Program-made: the position numbers and the translations under genes
Shown here: piece by piece, positions 1 through 5,654 of the stretch
How the letters are laid out: each line of letters opens with the position of its first letter
Numbering within the stretch: the stretch's first letter is position 1
The notes under the pieces: model-generated
What the model saw: the letters and a program-made list of their open reading frames with translations, nothing else
Told to the model about the DNA's origin: nothing
Database searches by the model: none
Assembly (NCBI GenBank): GCA_934446285.1
Contig: CAKSEI010000037.1
Span: 1-11,172 of the forward strand
DNA length: 11,172 bases
From: an uncultured Eubacteriales bacterium
GTDB taxonomy: Bacteria; Bacillota; Clostridia; Oscillospirales; CAG-272
Reading direction: 5' to 3'

Positions 1-1233
1 GAGAAATCCTATATATCCGTTTTTGCAGCTCGGAGCATATATCTCCGTCGAAAAGAGAACGGCATCGGTCGCGGTGTCCTTTACACTCACGCCGACCTTC
101 CCGCTCCCGAGATCGCACAGCCATACGTTCCTCGCGCCTGACTCATCCGCACCTGCGGACAGTACCTCTCCCGCGGGCGCTGCACAGACATCGGCGAGCT
201 GCGAATCGGGGTCGGATAAATCTTTTACACTCAAGCGCGCCCCCTCTGTTCCCACGGTGACGGAGTAAAGTCTGCTCCCTTTGAGCATTACCGGTCTTTG
301 CGCGTCAAGGTAGACATTGCGGTGTACGGTTGTTCCGTTCACGGCGTAAATGCCGTATATCCCGTATCCCGAGATATTTCCCTCGCCGTCCCCCACCGTA
401 TATACCGCCGCGCGGTCATCGTAAACGTCAAAGACGGTGGGAAGCTTTCCCTCCGACGCCTGATATACTATCTGCGTTTCGAGATTTCTGTTGTAAATGA
501 GCAGGTCGGCGTTATCTTTGTCATAGCCGAGGTGGTAGCTGCTGTTTACGAGGTTTACACCCTTTGACGACACATCCGAATTTACACTCTGACTTTTCGG
601 ATTAACGATACCGTTACTCTTGTCTATCTGAGCGGTCACGCGCAGACGGTAAAAGCGACCGTCCTCGCTCTGACCGTAGCGCAGGTCGCCGTTCTTCAGG
701 CTCTCTCTGCCGAGCATATCGTAGCGCGAAGTATACGGCACTGCTTTTGTTATATCAATTTCCGTGACACAGCCGTCAAAGGTATTTTTCAATCCGTCAT
801 GCACCTTGCCCTGAACGCGCGGGTCGTCCGACACCGTTTCGAGCGCGTGCGACAGCCTCTGCGTCACGTCCGCAGCCCGCGAAATGTCGGCAAGGTGTCT
901 TGTCCCGTCCGGATAAACGTATTCGGTTACTATGTAGCTTTTTTCCGCCGTCTCACGCCATCTTGAGAAGCACATGTCAAAGCTGTCGCTCAGCTCCGAC
1001 GTGCGCATTATCTCATCGACGGTCAGCGGCTGATGAAAGCCGAGCATATCGGAGTAGCGCTCTATCCACATCCCGCCCGCATCTTCGTCCGAGACTCCCT
1101 CGAGCACGGCGTCGTCCTCACGTATCTTCCGAAGAAGCCCGCTCTGCGTGTCCTCCTCCTGTGCCGTGCCGCATGAAGCGAGCAGCCCGAGCGTCATCAG
1201 GCAGAAAAGCAGCATTAAAAATATTTTTTTCAT
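1..1233 (-). CDS. Lipoprotein of unknown function, C-terminus outside window
   Basis: This reading frame is open from an ATG at 1233 down to base 1, giving 411 residues with no stop inside the window, so the gene is partial at its 3' end. The first 21 residues are a lipoprotein signal: Lys2-Lys3, a hydrophobic stretch at about 4-19, and the lipobox L18-A19-S20-C21, so the mature protein should be anchored to the outer face of the cytoplasmic membrane through Cys21. Residues 22-160 are acidic and probably helical. From about 230 on, the sequence consists of short beta-like stretches separated by Gly/Asp turns, with a recurring (L/V)SVKD motif at 334-338 and 382-386, which is suggestive of beta-propeller blades but not proof. 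The ATG overlaps the murC stop as ATGA, with no strong Shine-Dalgarno of its own, so translation is probably coupled to murC. I do not recognise the family and assign no function. Confidence 0.85.
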   Translation of the reverse strand, partial: MKKIFLMLLFCLMTLGLLASCGTAQEEDTQSGLLRKIREDDAVLEGVSDEDAGGMWIERYSDMLGFHQPLTVDEIMRTSELSDSFDMCFSRWRETAEKSYIVTEYVYPDGTRHLADISRAADVTQRLSHALETVSDDPRVQGKVHDGLKNTFDGCVTEIDITKAVPYTSRYDMLGRESLKNGDLRYGQSEDGRFYRLRVTAQIDKSNGIVNPKSQSVNSDVSSKGVNLVNSSYHLGYDKDNADLLIYNRNLETQIVYQASEGKLPTVFDVYDDRAAVYTVGDGEGNISGYGIYGIYAVNGTTVHRNVYLDAQRPVMLKGSRLYSVTVGTEGARLSVKDLSDPDSQLADVCAAPAGEVLSAGADESGARNVWLCDLGSGKVGVSVKDTATDAVLFSTEIYAPSCKNGYIGFL

Positions 1234-2606
1234 TTCTCAGTTCCGAGGAAAAGCTCCCCGACCTTCCATACATCTCCCGCACCCATGGTGAGCACAAGGT
1301 CTCCGGGGCGCGCGTTTTCGCAAAGATATTCTTTTATTTTGTCAAAGCCGCCGACATACCGTCCGTTCTCCGTCGCAGCTGCGAGCAGAGCCGAGGACAT
1401 ACCGAGCGTATCCGTCTCGCGCGCGGGGTAGATATCGGCAAAGATAACCTCGTCCGTGTCGCGGAAACCCGTTGAAAATTCGTCGAAAAGCTCCTTTGTC
1501 CGCGAAAAGGTATGCGGCTGAAAAACGGTAAACACCCTGCCGTAGCCGAGGTCCTTTACCGCACCGAGCGTAGCGCGTATCTCGGAGGGGTGGTGAGCAT
1601 AGTCGTCATAGACGTCGATACCGTTTACGCAGCCTTTTTTCTCAAAGCGTCTGTGCGCTCCGCGAAAAGCCCCGAGAGCTTCTCCGACCGCCGTCCCGTC
1701 GACTCCGCTCGCATAAGCCGCCCCCGCCGCCGCAAGGGCATTGAGCATATTATGCCTGCCGGGCACCTGCAGACGGACGCTGCAATAAAGCTCTCCGAAG
1801 GCGTAAATATCAAACTCCGCGCACCCCCGCTCGGTTTTTACACCCTCCGGGTGAATGTCAAAGGAGGAGTCGCCGCCGAAAGTTATCCTTCTACCGCCGA
1901 AGTCCGCGATAACGCGCATGGCCCTTTCGTCCTCGCCGCAGGCAACCACCGTTCCCGCGGTCCTTATGCTGCGGCGGAAGCTGTCCTCGGTCTGCTCCAT
2001 GCTGTGAAAATAATCCACGTGGTCGCGGTCTATATTAAGTATCACCGCCGTATCGGGTGAAAAGGAGAGAAACGAATCCTTATATTCGCACGCCTCATAA
2101 ATAAAGTGACTGCGTCCGCCGAGTCTGTATGCCCCGCCTAGGGAGCGCAGCTCCGCGCCGAGAGAAGCCGTCGGGTCAAGCCCCGCGTGCACGAATATCT
2201 CCGTGAGCATAGCGGAGGTCGTACTCTTCCCGTGCGTGCCCGAGACGCCTATCCTCTCGCCGTATTTCAGCATGATAAATCCGAGAAACTCCGCGCGCGA
2301 ATACACGGACACTCCGTGCGACAGAGCCGCCGCAAGCTCGGGGTTCTCCGCGTCGACCGCAGCCGTATATACAACCGCATCGGGAGAAAAGGCAAGTATA
2401 TTTTCCGCCTTATGACCCTTATATACCGTAATGCCGCGCTCGGCGAGCGCCGCCGTCTGTTCGTTCTCGCCCCTGTCGCTGCCGGCGACTGCGCAGCCGT
2501 GCGCGAGCGCGAAAACGGCAAGCCCGGACATGCTTATCCCGCCGATACCAATAAAATATATTTTACCCGCCCTCTCAAGAGGTGTATAATCGATTTTAGT
2601 ATTCAT
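1230..2606 (-). CDS. murC: UDP-N-acetylmuramate--L-alanine ligase MurC
   Basis: This cytoplasmic ligase adds L-alanine to UDP-N-acetylmuramic acid using ATP, the first step of the peptidoglycan stem peptide. The 458 residues match the usual MurC length. An N-terminal Rossmann-like domain carries the glycine-rich FIGIGGISMSG (18-28), which binds the UDP-sugar. The central Mur-ligase domain has the ATP loop GVSGTHGKSTT (120-130) and the NIDRDH segment. The C-terminal domain starts at the family hallmark DDYAHHPSEI (334-343), followed by FQPHTFSRTK (362-371) and MGAGDVW (442-448). The DYAHHP form, rather than those of MurD, MurE or MurF, identifies MurC. The ATG at 2606 follows a GGCGG ribosome site and a good promoter. 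All key motifs are intact. The gene diverges from spoVG and overlaps the downstream lipoprotein gene by 4 bp. Confidence 0.97.
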   Translation of the reverse strand: MNTKIDYTPLERAGKIYFIGIGGISMSGLAVFALAHGCAVAGSDRGENEQTAALAERGITVYKGHKAENILAFSPDAVVYTAAVDAENPELAAALSHGVSVYSRAEFLGFIMLKYGERIGVSGTHGKSTTSAMLTEIFVHAGLDPTASLGAELRSLGGAYRLGGRSHFIYEACEYKDSFLSFSPDTAVILNIDRDHVDYFHSMEQTEDSFRRSIRTAGTVVACGEDERAMRVIADFGGRRITFGGDSSFDIHPEGVKTERGCAEFDIYAFGELYCSVRLQVPGRHNMLNALAAAGAAYASGVDGTAVGEALGAFRGAHRRFEKKGCVNGIDVYDDYAHHPSEIRATLGAVKDLGYGRVFTVFQPHTFSRTKELFDEFSTGFRDTDEVIFADIYPARETDTLGMSSALLAAATENGRYVGGFDKIKEYLCENARPGDLVLTMGAGDVWKVGELFLGTEK

Positions 2607-2643
2607 AATCCGCCTTTATCTGAACATACCCGTTCAATTATAT

Positions 2644-2672
2644 ATTATATTCTCTATTTCACAGAATGTAAA
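2644..2672 (-). promoter_or_regulatory. Sigma-A promoter of murC
   Basis: On the minus strand, TTTACA (2667-2672) is separated by exactly 17 bp from TATAAT (2644-2649), a near-perfect housekeeping promoter. Transcription should start near 2637, about 30 bp before the murC ATG, so the leader is short. Confidence 0.8.
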
Positions 2673-2702
2673 TAGAAAATTTTAAAAAACTCTATGTGAG
2701 AG

Positions 2703-2733
2703 TTGAATATTTTACACAATAAAATCTTATAAT
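2703..2733 (+). promoter_or_regulatory. Probable spoVG promoter
   Basis: There is a perfect TATAAT at 2728-2733. The best -35 candidate, TTGAAT (2703-2708), sits at a long 19-bp spacing. In Bacillus subtilis spoVG is driven by sigma-H, but I could not find an AGGAWW box at the right distance from a GAAT box here, so a sigma-A promoter with a weak -35, perhaps helped by a regulator, is the better reading. Confidence 0.5.
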
Positions 2734-2754
2734 AATGTCAATAAAAGCGAACCT

Positions 2755-2793
2755 GTTGGTAGCTGAATCGGCGTCAGCCGACGGCAAGGAGGT
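2755..2793 (+). promoter_or_regulatory. spoVG leader: alternative hairpins and strong RBS
   Basis: Two mutually exclusive folds precede the ribosome site. One is a short hairpin, TCGGC (2768-2772) with GCCGA (2777-2781) and loop GTCA. The other is a longer interrupted stem, GTTG (2755-2758) plus GCTGA (2762-2766) pairing with TCAGC (2774-2778) and CGAC (2779-2782). A near-perfect AAGGAGGT (2786-2793) follows, 6 nt before the ATG. Pairings are read directly from the bases. Any regulatory role is inference. Confidence 0.45.
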
Positions 2794-2799
2794 ACAGAC

Positions 2800-3105
2800 A
2801 TGCAGATAACCGACATTAAGGTACGAAAGATATTTGACGACGAAGAGAGCCCGATGAAGGCTATTGTTTCCGTCACATTTGACGCGGAGTTCGCACTTCA
2901 CGACATCAAGGTGATATATGCGAAGGACAAATACTTCATAGTTATGCCCTCGCGCAAGAATGCCGACGGTTCGTTCCGCGACATAGCCCATCCCATAACG
3001 GCTGAATTCAGACACAGACTCGAGGACGCCGTGCTCGAGGCATACCGCACGGCACTCGCCGAGGCAGAGAGCGCAGACGCAGAGCCCGACGAAACGGAAA
3101 TATAA
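2800..3105 (+). CDS. spoVG: SpoVG family nucleic-acid-binding regulator
   Basis: SpoVG proteins are small site-specific DNA- and RNA-binding regulators, found in sporulating and non-sporulating Firmicutes and affecting septation, envelope and metabolic genes. This copy has 101 residues, against about 97 in Bacillus. The family pattern is clear: the opening MQITDIKVRKIF, a central VTFDAEFALHDIKVI strand-rich block, and the signature MPSRKNADGSFRDIAHPI (about 51-68), followed by a C-terminal helix and an acidic tail. The start is fixed by AAGGAGGT 6 nt upstream. The gene stands alone between the divergent murC and a strong terminator, so it appears monocistronic. Its presence does not by itself show that the organism forms spores. 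Confidence 0.95.
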   Translation: MQITDIKVRKIFDDEESPMKAIVSVTFDAEFALHDIKVIYAKDKYFIVMPSRKNADGSFRDIAHPITAEFRHRLEDAVLEAYRTALAEAESADAEPDETEI

Positions 3106-3147
3106 AAAGCCGAAAAATTTCCTCAAAACCTATACGAAAAACCACGA

Positions 3148-3191
3148 AAAACCGCACCGCGAACACCCGCGCTGCGGTTTTCTTTATTTTC
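3148..3191 (+). terminator. Rho-independent terminator of spoVG
   Basis: A perfect 9-bp stem, AAAACCGCA (3148-3156) with TGCGGTTTT (3173-3181), encloses an inner CGCG/CGCG stem (loop AACACC) and runs into a T-rich tail, TTTTCTTTATTTT. Confidence 0.9.
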
Positions 3192-3229
3192 CCGCTGCCA
3201 TGTTATGCCGCTCTTGACAAAAATGCGCC

Positions 3230-3403
3230 GCTCTGAAAAAAACATATAAGATAACCGACATGCACGACGGGCAGTTTTGTCGAAATCGGTAATCACGACG
3301 AACGCCGAAAAATAACGACATATACTGCAAGCTTTGGCAAGTGCAAGCACAGTGGAATGAAGCTGACGATACCGGCATAGCGGTAAACGAAGCAAAAATA
3401 TAA
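3230..3403 (+). pseudogene. Degraded 3' end of an ABC exporter gene
   Basis: This stretch has no intact ORF, but a frame-by-frame reading recovers the tail of an ABC exporter ATPase. Frame 1 gives KITDMHDGQF (3248-3277), the usual 'ADKIxVMxDGQ' strand after the H-loop. One base later (extra T at 3278), another frame gives VEIGNHDE (3279-3302), matching the 'xExGxHxEL' motif. After a compensating one-base loss around 3303-3307, frame 1 resumes with KNNDIYCKLWQVQAQW (3308-3355) and continues to TAA at 3401-3403. Without the two shifts, frame 1 hits a TAA at 3290. Only about the last 55 codons of a roughly 590-codon gene remain, cut at the spoVG terminator. It lies directly upstream of an intact exporter whose end (SHSELMKLNGKYCEMYNIQAE) has the same layout. 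The homology is my reading, not a database result. Confidence 0.65.
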
Positions 3404-3463
3404 AAAGTAAGAAAACCGCTAAATTTTATAGAAGATTGCAGAAATTCGCCTTGTAAAATCCGC

Positions 3464-3494
3464 GTCATATGTTTCTTTATTCTATCCATATGAC
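3464..3494. promoter_or_regulatory. Inverted repeat, possible operator
   Basis: GTCATATG (3464-3471) and CATATGAC (3487-3494) form a perfect 8-bp inverted repeat with a 15-bp AT-rich centre. It ends 14 bp before the -35 box of the ABC transporter promoter. The position and dyad symmetry fit a binding site for a dimeric repressor or activator, but no regulator gene lies next to it. Confidence 0.4.
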
Positions 3495-3508
3495 ATATAA
3501 TTTTGCTA

Positions 3509-3537
3509 TTGACAAAAAATCGCAAATAATATATAAT
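3509..3537 (+). promoter_or_regulatory. Consensus sigma-A promoter of the ABC exporter
   Basis: A perfect TTGACA (3509-3514) and a perfect TATAAT (3532-3537) are separated by 17 bp. Transcription should begin near 3544, leaving a leader of about 75 nt before the ATG. Confidence 0.88.
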
Positions 3538-3619
3538 CAAATCGAAGCTACGGCATATGTATTTTCTTTTTCGTCAAACCGATGATTTTACTTAAATACA
3601 AACAGGAGTTATTGAAAAA

Positions 3620-5398
3620 ATGAAAAAGAACAGCAGGCGGACAAGTTTCTTCTTTTTGGTTAAAATATATCTTCAATATGCAAAAGGGTGGTTTTTTGTC
3701 GTTTGTCTGAGCACGCTTTTATTCCCGCTGATGGCATACATCGATGTGGTGATTTTGCGTGATGCCGTTGACTTTCTCGGCTCGGGGCAGGAGCTTTTCG
3801 TTGCGATACGCACGATGCTTGTCTGGCTTGCCGTTTATATAGGTATCGTTATTCTTAATTCCGTACTTGAGCTTTATTTGGGCGAGAATATGAATACGAT
3901 TATCTCAAACAAAATAAACCGAAAAATCTATACTCAGGTTTTAAAGACGGATTACAGGTATTTTGACAGAACCGATTTTTATAACGATTATACATGGACT
4001 TTGAACAGCTTTTATTCGCAAACCTTTTCTTCCGTTCAAATGATATGGCAGTTTTTAATGTTTTTATTCACCATCGGGACTATCGGAACATTGATGCTGT
4101 CGATGGATTGGGTTGTGCTTGTCCTCGTCGTCGTTTCCGTTGTGATATCCGTTGTTATCAAGAACGTCTTAAATAAAGAGGACTTTGATAAAAAGAAAGA
4201 ATCTCTGCTGCCGCAGCGAATTTTAGGCTATGTCCAACGGGTTTTTTACATAAAAGATTACGCCATGGGAATTAAGACAACCGGGGTAAAGAAGCTTTTG
4301 CTCGAAAAGTACGACGAGTCCACCGCCGAGTTGTCCGACGTAATAAAAAAGCACCGCGGCAAGGTTACCCTTTTGTCCGTGCTGAACGGAGCAGCCGTCT
4401 ACGGTATTAAAGTTGCGACCGTCCTGTATCTTGTTATACAGGTATACAATAACAATATAACGCTCGGCGAATTCACGGCATTGTTTTACGCATCAATCAA
4501 CCTGAAGTCTCAGTTAGACCAATTCGGCGGATTGATTAACAGGATGAAAAACTTAAATTTGTATACGGACAGCATCCGAGAGTTCTTTGCCTTGCCCTCT
4601 GAAATCGAAAATTCCGAGGACGGTGAGCTTCTCGACGACCGTCCGCTGTCACTAAGATTTGATAATGTCGGATTTCGGTATCACGAGGATTCCGACGCGG
4701 TATTAAACGGCATTGATTTTTCCGTAGAACCCGGAGAAAAAGTAGCCATTGTAGGCAGGAACGGTGTGGGAAAAAGTACAATCGCAAAATTAATCCTGCA
4801 TCTGTACAAGCCGTCGACGGGAAATATTTATGTAAATAATAAGCCGATAGACTCCTATGACGTCTGCGACCTGAGAAAACATATAGGCGCAGCGTTTCAG
4901 GACAGTATGCTGTATGCCTTTAATGTAAAAGAAAATATCGCAGTGTACAATGAGAACATATCGGAAAATGAGCTTAATTCAATATTGAGCGAAACAGGCC
5001 TTGACGGCGTTCTTAAGAAGAACAAGGCGTCGTATAATTCGGCGCTCACACGTGAGTTAGACGATAACGGAATAGAATTATCAGGCGGCGAGCAGCAGCT
5101 GATTGCCGTTGCCCGCGTTTTGACAAAAAAATTCGGTCTGCTGGTGTTCGACGAGCCGTCATCATCGCTTGACCCTATCAAAGAACATGATTTATCAAAA
5201 ATGATTATGGAGGGGACGGGTGACGCCACGGTTATCCTGATTTCGCACAGGCTGTCCTCGGTCAGAAGTGCCGATAAAATATTGTTCATAGAGAACGGAA
5301 AAGTAATCGAATGCGGTTCTCATTCGGAGCTTATGAAGCTAAACGGCAAGTATTGCGAGATGTACAATATTCAGGCAGAGGGATATCTCGAAGACTAA
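3620..5398 (+). CDS. ABC exporter, fused membrane and ATPase domains (half-transporter)
   Basis: This is a 592-residue membrane ABC half-transporter that must dimerise to export a substrate. The substrate cannot be told from the sequence, though peptides, lipids and drugs are typical for the family. The membrane domain spans about 1-325, with hydrophobic segments near 24-44, 62-82, 140-161, 163-182, 251-275 and a weaker one near 281-297. The ATPase domain has Walker A GRNGVGKST (379-387), Q-loop Gln427, signature LSGGEQQ (488-494), Walker B LLVFDEP (507-513) with catalytic Glu512, the D-loop SSLD and switch His543, so this site should hydrolyse ATP. There is no C39 peptidase domain. AGGAG (3604-3608) lies 11 nt before the ATG, a slightly long spacing. 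Base use is more AT-rich, with frequent TTA codons, unlike uvrBA, suggesting acquisition. Its tandem partner seems to be the relic upstream, so it now acts alone as a homodimer, with a distant partner, or not at all. Confidence 0.93.
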   Translation: MKKNSRRTSFFFLVKIYLQYAKGWFFVVCLSTLLFPLMAYIDVVILRDAVDFLGSGQELFVAIRTMLVWLAVYIGIVILNSVLELYLGENMNTIISNKINRKIYTQVLKTDYRYFDRTDFYNDYTWTLNSFYSQTFSSVQMIWQFLMFLFTIGTIGTLMLSMDWVVLVLVVVSVVISVVIKNVLNKEDFDKKKESLLPQRILGYVQRVFYIKDYAMGIKTTGVKKLLLEKYDESTAELSDVIKKHRGKVTLLSVLNGAAVYGIKVATVLYLVIQVYNNNITLGEFTALFYASINLKSQLDQFGGLINRMKNLNLYTDSIREFFALPSEIENSEDGELLDDRPLSLRFDNVGFRYHEDSDAVLNGIDFSVEPGEKVAIVGRNGVGKSTIAKLILHLYKPSTGNIYVNNKPIDSYDVCDLRKHIGAAFQDSMLYAFNVKENIAVYNENISENELNSILSETGLDGVLKKNKASYNSALTRELDDNGIELSGGEQQLIAVARVLTKKFGLLVFDEPSSSLDPIKEHDLSKMIMEGTGDATVILISHRLSSVRSADKILFIENGKVIECGSHSELMKLNGKYCEMYNIQAEGYLED

Positions 5399-5432
5399 CG
5401 GAAAAAGAAAAACACTATACGGTTTTATTCAC

Positions 5433-5452
5433 GGGCGGCAGCAATGCCGCCC
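5433..5452 (+). terminator. GC-rich hairpin after the ABC exporter gene
   Basis: GGGCGGCA (5433-5440) and TGCCGCCC (5445-5452) form a perfect 8-bp stem with a GNRA-type GCAA loop, 35 bp after the exporter stop codon. No T-run follows at once; the nearest is T7 at 5473-5479. It is therefore an imperfect intrinsic terminator or a 3'-end stabilising hairpin. Confidence 0.55.
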
Positions 5453-5460
5453 CTGCTGTA

Positions 5461-5489
5461 TTTACATCACGGTTTTTTTGTGATATAAT
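5461..5489 (+). promoter_or_regulatory. Sigma-A promoter of the uvrBA operon
   Basis: TTTACA (5461-5466) and TATAAT (5484-5489) are separated by 17 bp. The start should fall near 5496, giving a leader of about 160 nt before the uvrB start codon. No clostridial or Bacillus LexA box (GAAC-N4-GTTC) is present between 5399 and 5654, which was checked by eye. Confidence 0.8.
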
Positions 5490-5499
5490 TATTTGATAA

Positions 5500-5570
5500 G
5501 CATTATACGCTCATGCAGCCTGAGTCTGTGGGAGAAAAATCCGCAGGCTCGGCGTAATTCCGTATAATGC
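5500..5570 (+). promoter_or_regulatory. Folded two-stem element in the uvrB leader
   Basis: A perfect 10-bp outer stem, GCATTATACG (5500-5509) with CGTATAATGC (5561-5570), encloses a second 10-bp stem, GAGTCTGTGG (5522-5531) with CCGCAGGCTC (5541-5550), which has two G-U pairs and a 9-nt GAGAAAAAT loop. AGCCTG (5517-5522) with CAGGCT (5544-5549) is an alternative inner pairing. It lies just after the predicted transcription start, so it should form at the 5' end of the mRNA. It matches no riboswitch that I can recognise. It might instead be a tiny inverted-repeat insertion, but I see no target-site duplication at its edges. Confidence 0.5.
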
Positions 5571-5571
5571 C

Positions 5572-5586
5572 GTACAGAATATGTAC
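5572..5586. repeat. Short inverted repeat GTACA-N5-TGTAC
   Basis: GTACA (5572-5576) and TGTAC (5582-5586) form a dyad directly after the folded element in the uvrB leader. It could be an operator or simply part of the leader RNA structure. It is short enough to be chance. Confidence 0.3.
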
Positions 5587-5654
5587 AGGATATATTTATA
5601 GGATTTTTCAGAGAATTTCTTACTTTACAAGTGCACAGCGTAGGAGGTGAGGAT

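Noticed and set aside
900..1475. Plus-strand 191-codon frame spanning the lipoprotein/murC junction
   Set aside because: It crosses two minus-strand genes with a coherent signal peptide, lipobox and MurC motifs. The plus frame is Arg/Ser-rich low-quality sequence.
1512..2060. 182-codon plus-strand frame within murC
   Set aside because: murC on the minus strand accounts for every motif here, and the plus frame has no domain.
2703..2733. Sigma-H promoter for spoVG, by analogy with Bacillus subtilis
   Set aside because: GTTGAAT at 2702-2708 resembles a sigma-H -10, but no AGGAWW box lies at the required distance upstream.
3184..3540. Minus-strand frames in the spoVG to ABC exporter gap (also 3123-3395)
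   Set aside because: They show no domain or convincing ribosome site. The plus strand of the same region reads as the tail of an ABC exporter, which explains the sequence better.
5500..5570. Terminal inverted repeats of a mobile element
   Set aside because: No target-site duplication or transposase is visible, and the position just after a promoter together with the nested inner stem fits an RNA leader better. This is kept as an alternative to test rather than a call.
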